A stretch of DNA of 5,753 nucleotides from CAYUYM01 sp964449305 (GTDB lineage: Bacteria > Bacteroidota > Ignavibacteria > SZUA-365 > CAYQST01): positions 1-5,753 of the forward strand of contig CAYUYM010000207.1 of NCBI GenBank assembly GCA_964449305.1. The letters are read 5' to 3'. The notes beneath the pieces are model-generated. The model worked only from the letters and a program-made list of their open reading frames with translations. It did no database searches and was not told the DNA's origin. Position numbers and translations under genes: made by a program. Of the stretch, positions 1 to 5,753 are shown in pieces. Each line of letters begins with the position of its first letter. The stretch's first letter is position 1.

Positions 1-2582
1 GTGCGCGCATGATCGAAGTCCTGCGGCTTGACAAAGACCACATCCCGAAGGCGGTAGACCCCGTTGCCCAGAACCTGCTCTGATTTCAGGAGGAGATCCT
101 CCTGCCGAAGTGAATCGAGATGCACCTCCGCGGGCGCCTCGTCCCGCACCATGGGGCGGACCTGCAGAAAGCTGAACTCCGAAGCCTCCCCCGGCTCCCC
201 GACACAGCCGGCGAACTCGATCTCCACCGGACAATTCATGGCTGTTTCACAGAGACGTGAGAGCAGCATGATGATCCTCGCCAGCGGCATCACTTCGGAC
301 TGAAGGATGGGGCCAAAGTTCAGTACTCGGTAGCCATGGCGGAAGATTCCCTCTGTCAGGATGTCGTTCTCCGCATCATACGTGGATGCAACATGCGCCA
401 GTGTGCCGTGCTCCTCTGCCGTGCGTGTCTCGAGGTGAACGAGGTGCTCGTCCTCCGTCGGGTGGATGAGCGCATCCGAACCAAGATCCAGCGCCCAGAA
501 TGTCCGTTGGTTGTTGGCGTAATAGTCCTTGCGCGTGTTGAACTGCGGAAGGATGGATGGCATCGCCGGACAGAATTGGAGGCTCACTCCTCCATCGACG
601 ATGGTCTTGCCGAGCCCAAGGGCGATGTTCACGATGCCGTCGGTGGGACGTGCGTCCCCGAACGGGTAGAAGTTGTAGGACCGTACGACACCCGAGAAAT
701 GCGGATAGAAGGCATCGCCATGACGGTGGCCCGACACCTGCTGGATGATCACCGCCATCTGCTCCTCCTCCATGCGGTGTCCTGTGGCCTCCAGATAATG
801 GCGGGCACCCTTGAAATATGTCGACGCGTACACGTACTTGATCGCCTGCACGAGTTTCTGGTAGCGCACCTCCGGGTTGCGGTTGCTGTTCGGGATCATC
901 AGCGTGGCATAGATGCCGGCAAAAGGCTGGTAGAGCGTGTCCTCGAGCAGACTCGAGGACCGGATGGCGAGGGGAAAGGTGAACTTCCGTATCACTCCGC
1001 GGAGATCCTCCTCGATCTTCGGAGGAAAGTCGCCCTCAAGGAAACGATCGAGGATCTCCTCGTCGGAGACGTTGCGGACCGCGAAGGGCAGCAGGTTGTT
1101 CAGCTCCATGAACTGCGCAAACACGTCCGTCGCAAGGACGATGGTCCTGGGTATCGAGATGCGCACATGGGGGAAGAAGTCCGGGTCCAGGTAGTTCTTG
1201 AAGATGTTGTCGATGAACGCGAGGCCACGCGCCTTCCCTCCGAGCGAGCCATCGCCGATGCGGAGGAAGGTGGCATGGCTGTCGTAGTCCGCGCGCTCGT
1301 AGTCGAGGATGATGCCGCGCTGTTCCTGGATGAGGAGGTTCTCCATGCGCTTGAGCATGTAACGCCGAAGTTCGTCCGCGCTTTTGAACACGGATGATTT
1401 GACCGCCTTGAGGTCGGCGGCCAGGCGGAACTTCGTCCGCGCCATCAGCCAGTTGGAGAAGTGATCGTTTGCACCATGCAACCAGAGGGATTCGTCGGGG
1501 ATGCTCCGGAGCTTGGTGTAGAGCTCGCGGATGTTGCGGGCCCTGTCGATCTCCGTGCCATCGGGCAGGCGGAAGATGAAGTCCCCGAAGCCGAAGTTGT
1601 TCTTCATGAAGTCCCGCACCTCGAGCAGCAGGGTGCGTGAATGCTTGTGCACGTAGTGCGCCCCAAGCCGCTCCACCGTCTCCTGGAATTCCGTCTGTGC
1701 CGACTGCACGATGATGGGCAGATCGGATCGAACCTCGTGCACCCGGCGGATGAAGGTGACCCCGGCATCAGGCTGCACCTCTCCATCAATCTCAAACTTC
1801 AGATCGGTGATGATGCCCAGAAGCACGCCCTGGTAGGTCTTGAAGTAATTCCATGCCTCCTCGAACGTGGTGGCATGAAGGATCTTCGGTCGCGCGCGCT
1901 GGCGCAGAAGCTTGTCGGACAGGTTCTTTCCCTCCTGAATCAGCATCTGCGATTGCTGGATGAGCTCGGTGTAGATGAGCGGCAGATAGGATGAATAGAA
2001 CTGCGGCGAATCCTCCACGAGGATGATGGCACGAACGCCGTGCTCCAGGCAGTCGTGTGGTGCGTTCTGCAGATCCTCGAGAATCTTGATGACCGCGAGA
2101 AACAGCTTCCTGTCCCCCGCCCAGATGAAGATGCGGTGAAAGATGGAGAGATTGTCCTGCTCCAACAGCACCTGAAGCTCGCGCGACTGATAGGCGAGAA
2201 GCACAATGGGGAGAGCCGGCCAGTTCTGTTTCACCGTATGGGCGAAGGATTGGAGGCGCATGTCGCCCAAGCGCAGCATGGTGATGATGAGGTCGAACTC
2301 CTGTTCGGCAAGAGCCTCAAGAGCAGCCTCACCGGAAAACACACGGGTGATGCTTGGGGCATAGTGAAGGTTGAGATCAAGGTACTCGCTCATGAGCGCC
2401 TCGGTGAGCTGGCCGTCATCAATGAGCGTGTAGAAATCGTAGCGACTCGAAACGAGCAGGATGTTGTTGACCCTGTGCTTCATCAGGTCCTTGAAATCGA
2501 GCTCCGTCGAATCCACCTGCGTGGCCACGCCGGAGCGGATGATGACCTCCTGTAGTTCGTCGCGTCGGGTGTTCTGGGACAT
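1..2582 (-). CDS. Receiver-domain / PEP-synthase-type ATP-grasp fusion protein (3' end beyond window)
   Basis: An open frame runs from an ATG at 2582 to the left edge with no stop: 860 complete codons, C-terminus missing. Residues about 40-170 form a receiver-like domain beginning NNILLVSSRYDF; where the phospho-acceptor Asp should be (FDLIITM) residue 102 is Met, so it is probably a pseudo-receiver. Residues about 184-325 form a second receiver with its key residues present: acidic pair E190/D191 (LVEDSPQF), D260 (GIITDLKF) and K313 (VHKHS). After a linker (IRELYTKLRSIPDESLWLHG) comes a PPDK_N/PEP-synthase-type ATP-grasp domain: GGKARGL at 448-454, RSSSLLED at 541-548 followed by QPFAGIY, GLGKTIVDGG at 656-665, and FLQVRPM ending at 811. 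By family these motifs bind ATP and PEP/pyruvate. No phosphohistidine swivel domain is visible, but it could lie beyond the edge. The protein is presumably cytoplasmic. The leader ACTTCCCCCC before ATG is pyrimidine-rich with no Shine-Dalgarno. It probably follows the membrane-protein gene in one operon. Domain assignment is strong; the reaction and signal are unknown. Confidence 0.9.
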   Translation of the reverse strand, partial: MSQNTRRDELQEVIIRSGVATQVDSTELDFKDLMKHRVNNILLVSSRYDFYTLIDDGQLTEALMSEYLDLNLHYAPSITRVFSGEAALEALAEQEFDLIITMLRLGDMRLQSFAHTVKQNWPALPIVLLAYQSRELQVLLEQDNLSIFHRIFIWAGDRKLFLAVIKILEDLQNAPHDCLEHGVRAIILVEDSPQFYSSYLPLIYTELIQQSQMLIQEGKNLSDKLLRQRARPKILHATTFEEAWNYFKTYQGVLLGIITDLKFEIDGEVQPDAGVTFIRRVHEVRSDLPIIVQSAQTEFQETVERLGAHYVHKHSRTLLLEVRDFMKNNFGFGDFIFRLPDGTEIDRARNIRELYTKLRSIPDESLWLHGANDHFSNWLMARTKFRLAADLKAVKSSVFKSADELRRYMLKRMENLLIQEQRGIILDYERADYDSHATFLRIGDGSLGGKARGLAFIDNIFKNYLDPDFFPHVRISIPRTIVLATDVFAQFMELNNLLPFAVRNVSDEEILDRFLEGDFPPKIEEDLRGVIRKFTFPLAIRSSSLLEDTLYQPFAGIYATLMIPNSNRNPEVRYQKLVQAIKYVYASTYFKGARHYLEATGHRMEEEQMAVIIQQVSGHRHGDAFYPHFSGVVRSYNFYPFGDARPTDGIVNIALGLGKTIVDGGVSLQFCPAMPSILPQFNTRKDYYANNQRTFWALDLGSDALIHPTEDEHLVHLETRTAEEHGTLAHVASTYDAENDILTEGIFRHGYRVLNFGPILQSEVMPLARIIMLLSRLCETAMNCPVEIEFAGCVGEPGEASEFSFLQVRPMVRDEAPAEVHLDSLRQEDLLLKSEQVLGNGVYRLRDVVFVKPQDFDHAR

Positions 2583-2621
2583 GGGGGGAAGTGATTGGTG
2601 GCAGGTGATGATGCAGATGGA

Positions 2622-3200
2622 TCAGGATTCGTCGGGCGTCATCCAAGAGGTGTCGTCCGGACCGGAGAGGCGTTTGTCGCGCACATCCTCCACGATCCAG
2701 CGGATGCCGTGGGCAAGGGCGACGAGACAGACGGCCACGCCGATCCAGTGCACCCACTGCGCGATGCTCACAGCACTGTCCATGAAACCCAGATGCGTGG
2801 CGAGATGGTTCCAGTCGTGGATGAGACCCCTGCCGATGAGATGCAGGCGCTTGACAGGGGCATCAGCGATGTAGATGGCGGCGTTGCACATGGACTGCCC
2901 GGTCCAGAACAGCGGCCACACGGTGTGCGCGGGCCAGCGCCGCCACACAAAGATGGTGATACCTGCAGGAAACAGAACCTGGAAGATGCTCCCACCCATC
3001 ACGTACAGCGTGTGCCCAAGCACCTGGAAGAAGAAGTGCCCCGCCTCATGGATGATCAGCGTCACAGCATCGAGCAGCACGATGAGCAGGGGCGGTGACC
3101 AGGTGCGAAGTGTCGGGTCGTAGTCGAAGGCGACAAACCACAACACCCTGGCCAGCCAGAGGATGGCGAGGGATTTCAGGATGGGGGTGGCATAACGCAT
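2622..3200 (-). CDS. Multipass membrane protein with HEAGH zinc-protease motif (M50-like)
   Basis: A 192-residue protein starting at the ATG at 3200 (MRYATPILKSLAILW). Hydrophobic stretches at about 7-25, 36-59, 62-86, 91-112 and 146-168 suggest about five membrane segments. HEAGH at 51-55 lies at the end of the second, the arrangement of the HExxH zinc site in intramembrane metalloproteases of the M50/site-2 type. Later conserved-looking motifs are WTGQSMCNAAIYIADA (99-114), whose Asn/Asp could supply the third metal ligand, and IHDWNHLATHLG (127-138), with extra His and Asp residues. The soluble tail is polar and acidic (GPDDTSWMTPDES). Proteins of this small type are usually annotated as hypothetical or M50-like; proteolysis is inferred, not shown. 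An in-frame TTG at 3317 would add 39 non-hydrophobic residues across the intergenic region, so the ATG is preferred. The stop at 2622-2624 is 39 bp before the receiver/ATP-grasp gene, suggesting cotranscription. Confidence 0.85.
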   Translation of the reverse strand: MRYATPILKSLAILWLARVLWFVAFDYDPTLRTWSPPLLIVLLDAVTLIIHEAGHFFFQVLGHTLYVMGGSIFQVLFPAGITIFVWRRWPAHTVWPLFWTGQSMCNAAIYIADAPVKRLHLIGRGLIHDWNHLATHLGFMDSAVSIAQWVHWIGVAVCLVALAHGIRWIVEDVRDKRLSGPDDTSWMTPDES

Positions 3201-3232
3201 GGTGGAAGTTACGAAGTCTCCACCGCGACTTC
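3201..3232 (-). promoter_or_regulatory. Potential H-type RNA pseudoknot in the 5' leader, abutting the start codon
   Basis: Read as minus-strand RNA, GAAGTC (3232-3227) pairs perfectly with GACTTC (3218-3213) as stem 1. The 8-nt loop contains GGTGGA (3224-3219), which pairs perfectly with TCCACC (3206-3201) as stem 2; its last base is next to the ATG at 3200. The connecting loops are 2 nt (GC) and 6 nt (GTAACT), lengths that suit a classical H-type pseudoknot. Stem 2 would lie in the ribosome initiation footprint. An alternative pairing of GGAAGT (3233-3228) with ACTTCC (3209-3204) competes with it. The complementarity is directly visible; folding and function are inference, and the transcript must begin upstream of 3232. 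Confidence 0.35.
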
Positions 3233-3243
3233 CAAGCCACGGC

Positions 3244-3255
3244 CGATGCGCATCG
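3244..3255. promoter_or_regulatory. Perfect 12-bp palindrome, candidate operator between divergent genes
   Basis: CGATGCGCATCG is identical to its reverse complement and lies close to the midpoint of the divergent intergenic region. A site here could bind a dimeric regulator controlling one or both promoters. It has no spacer and does not extend beyond 6 bp per arm. No regulator gene is visible in the window, so the operator role is a guess from position and symmetry. Confidence 0.3.
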
Positions 3256-3316
3256 CTCCATTCCACCGCCGGATTCCCTATCTTGCCCTCAATCCATTCA
3301 CCACCCCGCTTCGACA

Positions 3317-4651
3317 ATGCGCCTCACCGCCCTGCTCCTGTTGTTCATCACATTGTCCGCCACCGCGGCAGCCCAGTTCATCGGCCTCCCCGGCATCTAC
3401 CACCTCGGCTCCGCCGACATCCCCGTCCCGGCATCGCGCTACGCCGATCCCGCGATCTCGGGCGTGGTGTGCCGCGTGCGCTGGGAGACCTTTGAGCCAT
3501 CCCCCGGCCACCACGATTGGACATTCATCGATGGCGAGGTGGCGAAAGCCCGGGCCGCCGGCAGCCGCATCAGCCTGCAACCGCTCGGGCAGCCGGCGTG
3601 GCTGCGCGATTCGCTCGGTGTCCGCGTGATGTACTCCATCGACGACAATCCCAACCACCGGACCTTCGGGCTCATCACCTGGATGGCCGTGCCGTGGGAC
3701 TCGACCTACATCCGCCGACTGAGATCCATGATTGATCACCTGGCGGAACGCTATGCCACCGATCCGGTGGTGGCGTATGTGAACCTCGTCGGCGGGCAGC
3801 TGTCACGCAACCTGCCAGACACCGTGCTCACCGACACCACCAGCCGGACGCGTGCGCCGATGTGGACCACCATGGGCTACGATCCCGCAGCCTTCGCCGG
3901 CACCATCTGCGGTGTGCTGGATCACGCCATGTCCGCATTCCCGACAACGCCCATCTGGTGCTCCATCGATTATGTCACCTTTGAACGGCATGCCACGGGC
4001 AACGTCCCGAACCATCTTGCCTCCCTGGTGGCGGCATACGGCGTGGCGCATCATCCCGATCGCTTCGGCGCCTTCCGGGAGGACGTGTCCGGCTGCACAC
4101 CGTACGAAGGAGTGAACCCGGGGTCCCAGTGGGCGCTGATGAAGGCGATGCCCTGCCGCACGGGCGCGCAGATGCTGTGGAGCGTGCAGGACGGACCGAC
4201 ACGGATGAACAAATGCGGCATCGTTCCATCCACGAAGTCCGCCGTGCTGGATTCCGCCATCGGCACAGCCCTGCGTTACGGCATGCGCTACCTGGAGATC
4301 TATGCGGCCGACATCGAGGACGCGTCACTCCATGATGTCATCGCCCGCGGCAACGATGCGCTCATCCTGCAGGCGGCCGCATGCAGCGGATCCACATCCA
4401 TCCCCCCACTCCCCGCGACATCCACGCCCGCGTTTCATCCCCACCCTGTGGTGGACATGCTGACACTTGACACCCTCCCCCTCGGAGCCGACATCACCAT
4501 CATCGATGTTCTGGGGCATGTCGTTCTGCAGTATGCGGTGACGGAAGGCACGATGCACATCCCCGTCCGGCATCTGCCCGCGGGGGTGTGGCTCCTCCGC
4601 ATCGCATCTCCCACAGGCGTCACCAACCATCGCTTCATCCGACAGAACTGA
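3317..4651 (+). CDS. Secreted TIM-barrel (glycoside-hydrolase-like) protein with T9SS sorting domain
   Basis: A 444-residue protein. The ATG at 3317 is chosen because it starts a textbook signal peptide (MRLTALLLLFITLSATAAAQ, probable cleavage between A19 and Q20); the frame is open upstream but that part is non-hydrophobic. Residues about 25-355 resemble a clan GH-A (beta/alpha)8 barrel: RVRWETFEPSPGHHDWTFID (53-72) matches the first strand/helix of such enzymes, with later strand-like segments VAYVNLVGG (152-160), PIWCSIDYV (212-220), AQMLWSVQDG (284-293) and RYLEIYAADIED (324-335). The clan's usual acid/base Glu is not evident after VNLVGG, so substrate and even catalysis are uncertain. 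Residues about 374-444 form a T9SS type A C-terminal sorting domain: HPHPVVDMLTL, ITIIDVLGHVVLQ, IPVRHLPAGVWLLRI and a basic RFIRQN end. By family, the protein crosses the inner membrane by Sec and the outer membrane by T9SS, ending outside the cell or on its surface. No Shine-Dalgarno is seen. The next gene starts 78 bp downstream on the same strand. Confidence 0.85.
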   Translation: MRLTALLLLFITLSATAAAQFIGLPGIYHLGSADIPVPASRYADPAISGVVCRVRWETFEPSPGHHDWTFIDGEVAKARAAGSRISLQPLGQPAWLRDSLGVRVMYSIDDNPNHRTFGLITWMAVPWDSTYIRRLRSMIDHLAERYATDPVVAYVNLVGGQLSRNLPDTVLTDTTSRTRAPMWTTMGYDPAAFAGTICGVLDHAMSAFPTTPIWCSIDYVTFERHATGNVPNHLASLVAAYGVAHHPDRFGAFREDVSGCTPYEGVNPGSQWALMKAMPCRTGAQMLWSVQDGPTRMNKCGIVPSTKSAVLDSAIGTALRYGMRYLEIYAADIEDASLHDVIARGNDALILQAAACSGSTSIPPLPATSTPAFHPHPVVDMLTLDTLPLGADITIIDVLGHVVLQYAVTEGTMHIPVRHLPAGVWLLRIASPTGVTNHRFIRQN

Positions 4652-4729
4652 CTCCCCGACGCATCACACTGCTTGCTTCTTCCCACACCGTTTCTTTCAT
4701 TGCGGCATCACCAGAATGCGGGACGTTCC

Positions 4730-5632
4730 ATGACACAGGTCAGTGATGATGCAAAGGCCGTTGTGCTGCTGACCGGCAGCATCGGTGGACAGATCGACGC
4801 GCGTGTGCAGCCGCTCACGACGCAGGAGTACACCACGTTGGAGCGCTGGATGCTGGGGGAGGGCATCCGTCCAGCGGACCTCCTGAGGGAGCGCGGGCGG
4901 CGGGCGCTGGCAAGCGACTTCCCCCCCGTCCCCATCTACCAGCCGCGTCTGCTGGATCTGCTCGCACGCATCGACGCGCTCGAGGATGAACTGCGGCGGC
5001 TGGCCACCGATGGCATCGCCCCCATCTGCCGCGCCGACGCCTGCTGGCCGCCGCATCTGCGCGAGCACCTCGGCCAGCGTGCACCGACGCATTGCTACAT
5101 CACCGGGAACCCGGCGCTGCTTGCGGCCGGCGGGATCGCCATCGTCGGTTCGCGCAATGTCGATGCCGACGGACTCGGGGCCACCGTCGCCGCCGCCCGC
5201 CGATGCGTGGCAGCGGGGCGCTGTGTCGTGTCCGGTTGCGCACGTGGGGTGGATCAGACCGCCATTCAGACGGCACTCGACATGGGGGGGACAGCCATCG
5301 GCATCCCCGCCGACAGCCTCATCCGCGAGGCGCACGCCACGCGGCACCGTGCTGCGCTGGAGGCGGGCCGACTGCTGCTGCTGACACCGCATCACCCGAC
5401 GACGAAGTTCTCCGTTGCCAACGCCCACGCACGCAACCGCCTGATCTACGCGATGGCGGACGAGGCCCTCGTCATCTCCTGCGGCGACCGAGAGGGCGGC
5501 ACGTGGACGGGAGCGGTCGAAGAGCTGGCGCGCATGCCGCATCGCCCCATCCGCGTGCGCCTCGACCCCACCGCCCCTCCGGGCAACCACGCCCTGCTGG
5601 CGATGGGAGCAGAAAAGGCAGTCGACACATGA
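4730..5632 (+). CDS. DprA/Smf-family Rossmann-fold protein (diverged, SLOG-type)
   Basis: A 300-residue protein from the ATG at 4730 (MTQVSDDAKAVVLLTG); an in-frame TTG at 4673 is less likely. The C-terminal half is a DprA/Smf-type Rossmann domain: GIAIVGSRNVDADGLG (135-150), VVSGCARGVDQTAIQTAL (166-183), GGTAIGIPADSL (186-197), TPHHPTTKFSVANAHARNRLIYAMAD (219-244, with the family's RNRxI) and CGDREGGTWTGAVEEL (251-266). Canonical DprA binds single-stranded DNA and loads RecA during transformation. This protein differs: the N-terminal ~100 residues (LTTQEYTTLERWMLGEGIRPADLL, helical) do not look like the usual SAM/HhH region, no C-terminal winged-helix domain follows, and the Rossmann motifs are variant. 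It could be a paralogue working in DNA repair, defence or nucleotide sensing rather than competence. It is cytoplasmic, with no signal peptide or membrane segment. A weak purine stretch (GCGGGA) precedes the start. Family membership is secure; the role is not. Confidence 0.88.
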   Translation: MTQVSDDAKAVVLLTGSIGGQIDARVQPLTTQEYTTLERWMLGEGIRPADLLRERGRRALASDFPPVPIYQPRLLDLLARIDALEDELRRLATDGIAPICRADACWPPHLREHLGQRAPTHCYITGNPALLAAGGIAIVGSRNVDADGLGATVAAARRCVAAGRCVVSGCARGVDQTAIQTALDMGGTAIGIPADSLIREAHATRHRAALEAGRLLLLTPHHPTTKFSVANAHARNRLIYAMADEALVISCGDREGGTWTGAVEELARMPHRPIRVRLDPTAPPGNHALLAMGAEKAVDT

Positions 5633-5704
5633 CGATGATGGCCATGCGTGCGTCGCCCCGGGCATGGCGATGCATGCAATGCTTCGGCGAAGGGCTCCTT
5701 CCCC
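5633..5704. terminator. Convergent intergenic region with inverted repeats, possible terminator
   Basis: These 72 bp separate the stop of the DprA-like gene from the stop of the convergent gene. GCCATGC (5641-5647) and GCATGGC (5662-5668) form a 7-bp inverted repeat with a 14-nt loop. TGCATGCA (5671-5678) is a short palindrome. GAAGG (5689-5693) and CCTTC (5697-5701) form a tight 5-bp hairpin just past the minus-strand stop, overlapping an alternative CTTC/GAAG hairpin (5682-5692). No T-tract follows any of them on either strand, so an intrinsic terminator is only a weak call based on position. Confidence 0.25.
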
Positions 5705-5753
5705 TCACTCATCCTGCATCCACCACGTCTTCATCACGCCCTTGCCCTTGATC
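5705..5753 (-). CDS. C-terminal end of a probable class III adenylate/guanylate cyclase (partial)
   Basis: On the minus strand, entering from the right edge, the frame reads IKGKGVMKTWWMQDE and stops with TGA at 5707-5705. The pattern (I/V/L)KGKGxMxTxW(L/M) at the extreme C-terminus is characteristic of class III nucleotide cyclase catalytic domains, where it forms the last beta strand. These enzymes make cAMP or cGMP from ATP or GTP, often with N-terminal sensory domains. Only 15 residues are visible, so the assignment rests on one short motif, and the catalytic residues, other domains and start lie outside the window. The gene converges on the DprA-like gene, with 72 bp between stops. Confidence 0.6.
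   Translation of the reverse strand, partial: IKGKGVMKTWWMQDE

Larger units (their letters stand above)
3201..3316. promoter_or_regulatory. Divergent intergenic region with promoters for both flanking genes
   Basis: These 116 bp separate the starts of two divergent genes (ATG at 3200 minus and ATG at 3317 plus), so promoters for both directions are expected here or just inside the neighbours. No convincing sigma-70 or Bacteroidota-type (TTTG / TAnnTTTG) promoter could be assigned. TATCTTGC at 3279-3286 is a partial match to the -7 box for the rightward gene, without a good upstream partner. The region contains a perfect 12-bp palindrome and overlapping inverted repeats, listed separately. 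Shine-Dalgarno sequences are absent before both starts. The regulatory role is inferred from gene orientation. Confidence 0.55.

Noticed and set aside
336..1397. 353-codon open frame on the plus strand
   Set aside because: It lies wholly antisense to the ATP-grasp domain, whose conserved motifs (RSSSLLED, GLGKTIVDGG, GGKARGL) are read on the minus strand. Its own translation shows no recognisable domain. Long antisense frames are common in high-GC genes.
2040..2555. 171-codon plus-strand open frame
   Set aside because: It is a shadow of the first receiver domain on the minus strand and has no recognisable domain or start signal.
3095..3316. Upstream in-frame extension of the secreted protein
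   Set aside because: It would place 74 arginine- and tryptophan-rich residues before a perfect signal peptide and overlap the divergent gene; the ATG at 3317 puts the signal peptide at the N-terminus.
3201..3317. N-terminal extension of the HEAGH membrane protein from a TTG at 3317
   Set aside because: The added 39 residues are polar with no family-like features, would fill the whole divergent intergenic region and begin at a rare start codon; the ATG at 3200 leads directly into a membrane segment.
4673..4700. Possible -35/-10 pair TTGCTT and TTTCAT with a 16-bp spacer before the DprA-like gene
   Set aside because: The -10 element is a poor match, and Bacteroidota-type promoters have different consensus elements; not strong enough to call.
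4673..4729. TTG start extending the DprA-like protein by 19 residues
   Set aside because: The codon is less common than the ATG at 4730, the extension is not conserved-looking, and a weak purine stretch precedes the ATG.
4697..5665. 322-codon open frame on the minus strand
   Set aside because: It is antisense to the whole DprA-like gene, which has clear family motifs on the plus strand. The antisense translation is low-information, with no motifs.
5633..5753. Cyclic-nucleotide anti-phage (Pycsar-like) system at the right edge
   Set aside because: Only 15 residues of the putative cyclase are visible, no effector gene is present, and the neighbouring DprA-like gene is convergent rather than in an operon.

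Overview
This high-GC window (roughly 60% G+C by eye) reads as chromosomal DNA from a member of the Bacteroidota/Chlorobiota/Ignavibacteria/Kapaibacteriota radiation. The main reason is the secreted protein in the middle, which has a Sec signal peptide and a C-terminal type IX secretion (T9SS) sorting domain; that secretion system is confined to this group. None of the four visible start codons has a clear Shine-Dalgarno sequence, which also fits this group. The exact lineage cannot be fixed from the window.

Layout. Positions 1-2582 (minus) carry a very large gene cut by the left edge. It encodes two N-terminal response-regulator receiver domains, the first with a degenerate phosphorylation site, joined to a PEP-synthase/pyruvate-phosphate-dikinase-type ATP-grasp domain. 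Upstream of it, 39 bp away and on the same strand, 2622-3200 encodes a small multipass membrane protein with an HEAGH zinc-metalloprotease-type motif. These two genes look like one operon. A 116-bp divergent intergenic region (3201-3316) holds a perfect 12-bp palindrome near its centre and a potential H-type pseudoknot ending directly against the start codon of the membrane-protein gene. Rightward, 3317-4651 (plus) encodes the T9SS-exported TIM-barrel-like protein, and 4730-5632 (plus) encodes a diverged DprA/Smf-family (SLOG-type Rossmann fold) protein. At the right edge, 5705-5753 (minus) is the last 15 codons of a convergent gene whose C-terminus looks like a class III adenylate/guanylate cyclase.

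How the parts relate. The leftward pair suggests a signalling or regulatory unit: a membrane protease-like protein followed by a cytoplasmic receiver/ATP-grasp fusion. The link between them is inferred only from gene order. The exported protein and the DprA-like protein are same-strand neighbours with no evident functional link. No tRNA, rRNA, CRISPR array, insertion sequence or phage gene was seen, and no gene-free stretch exceeds 300 bases.
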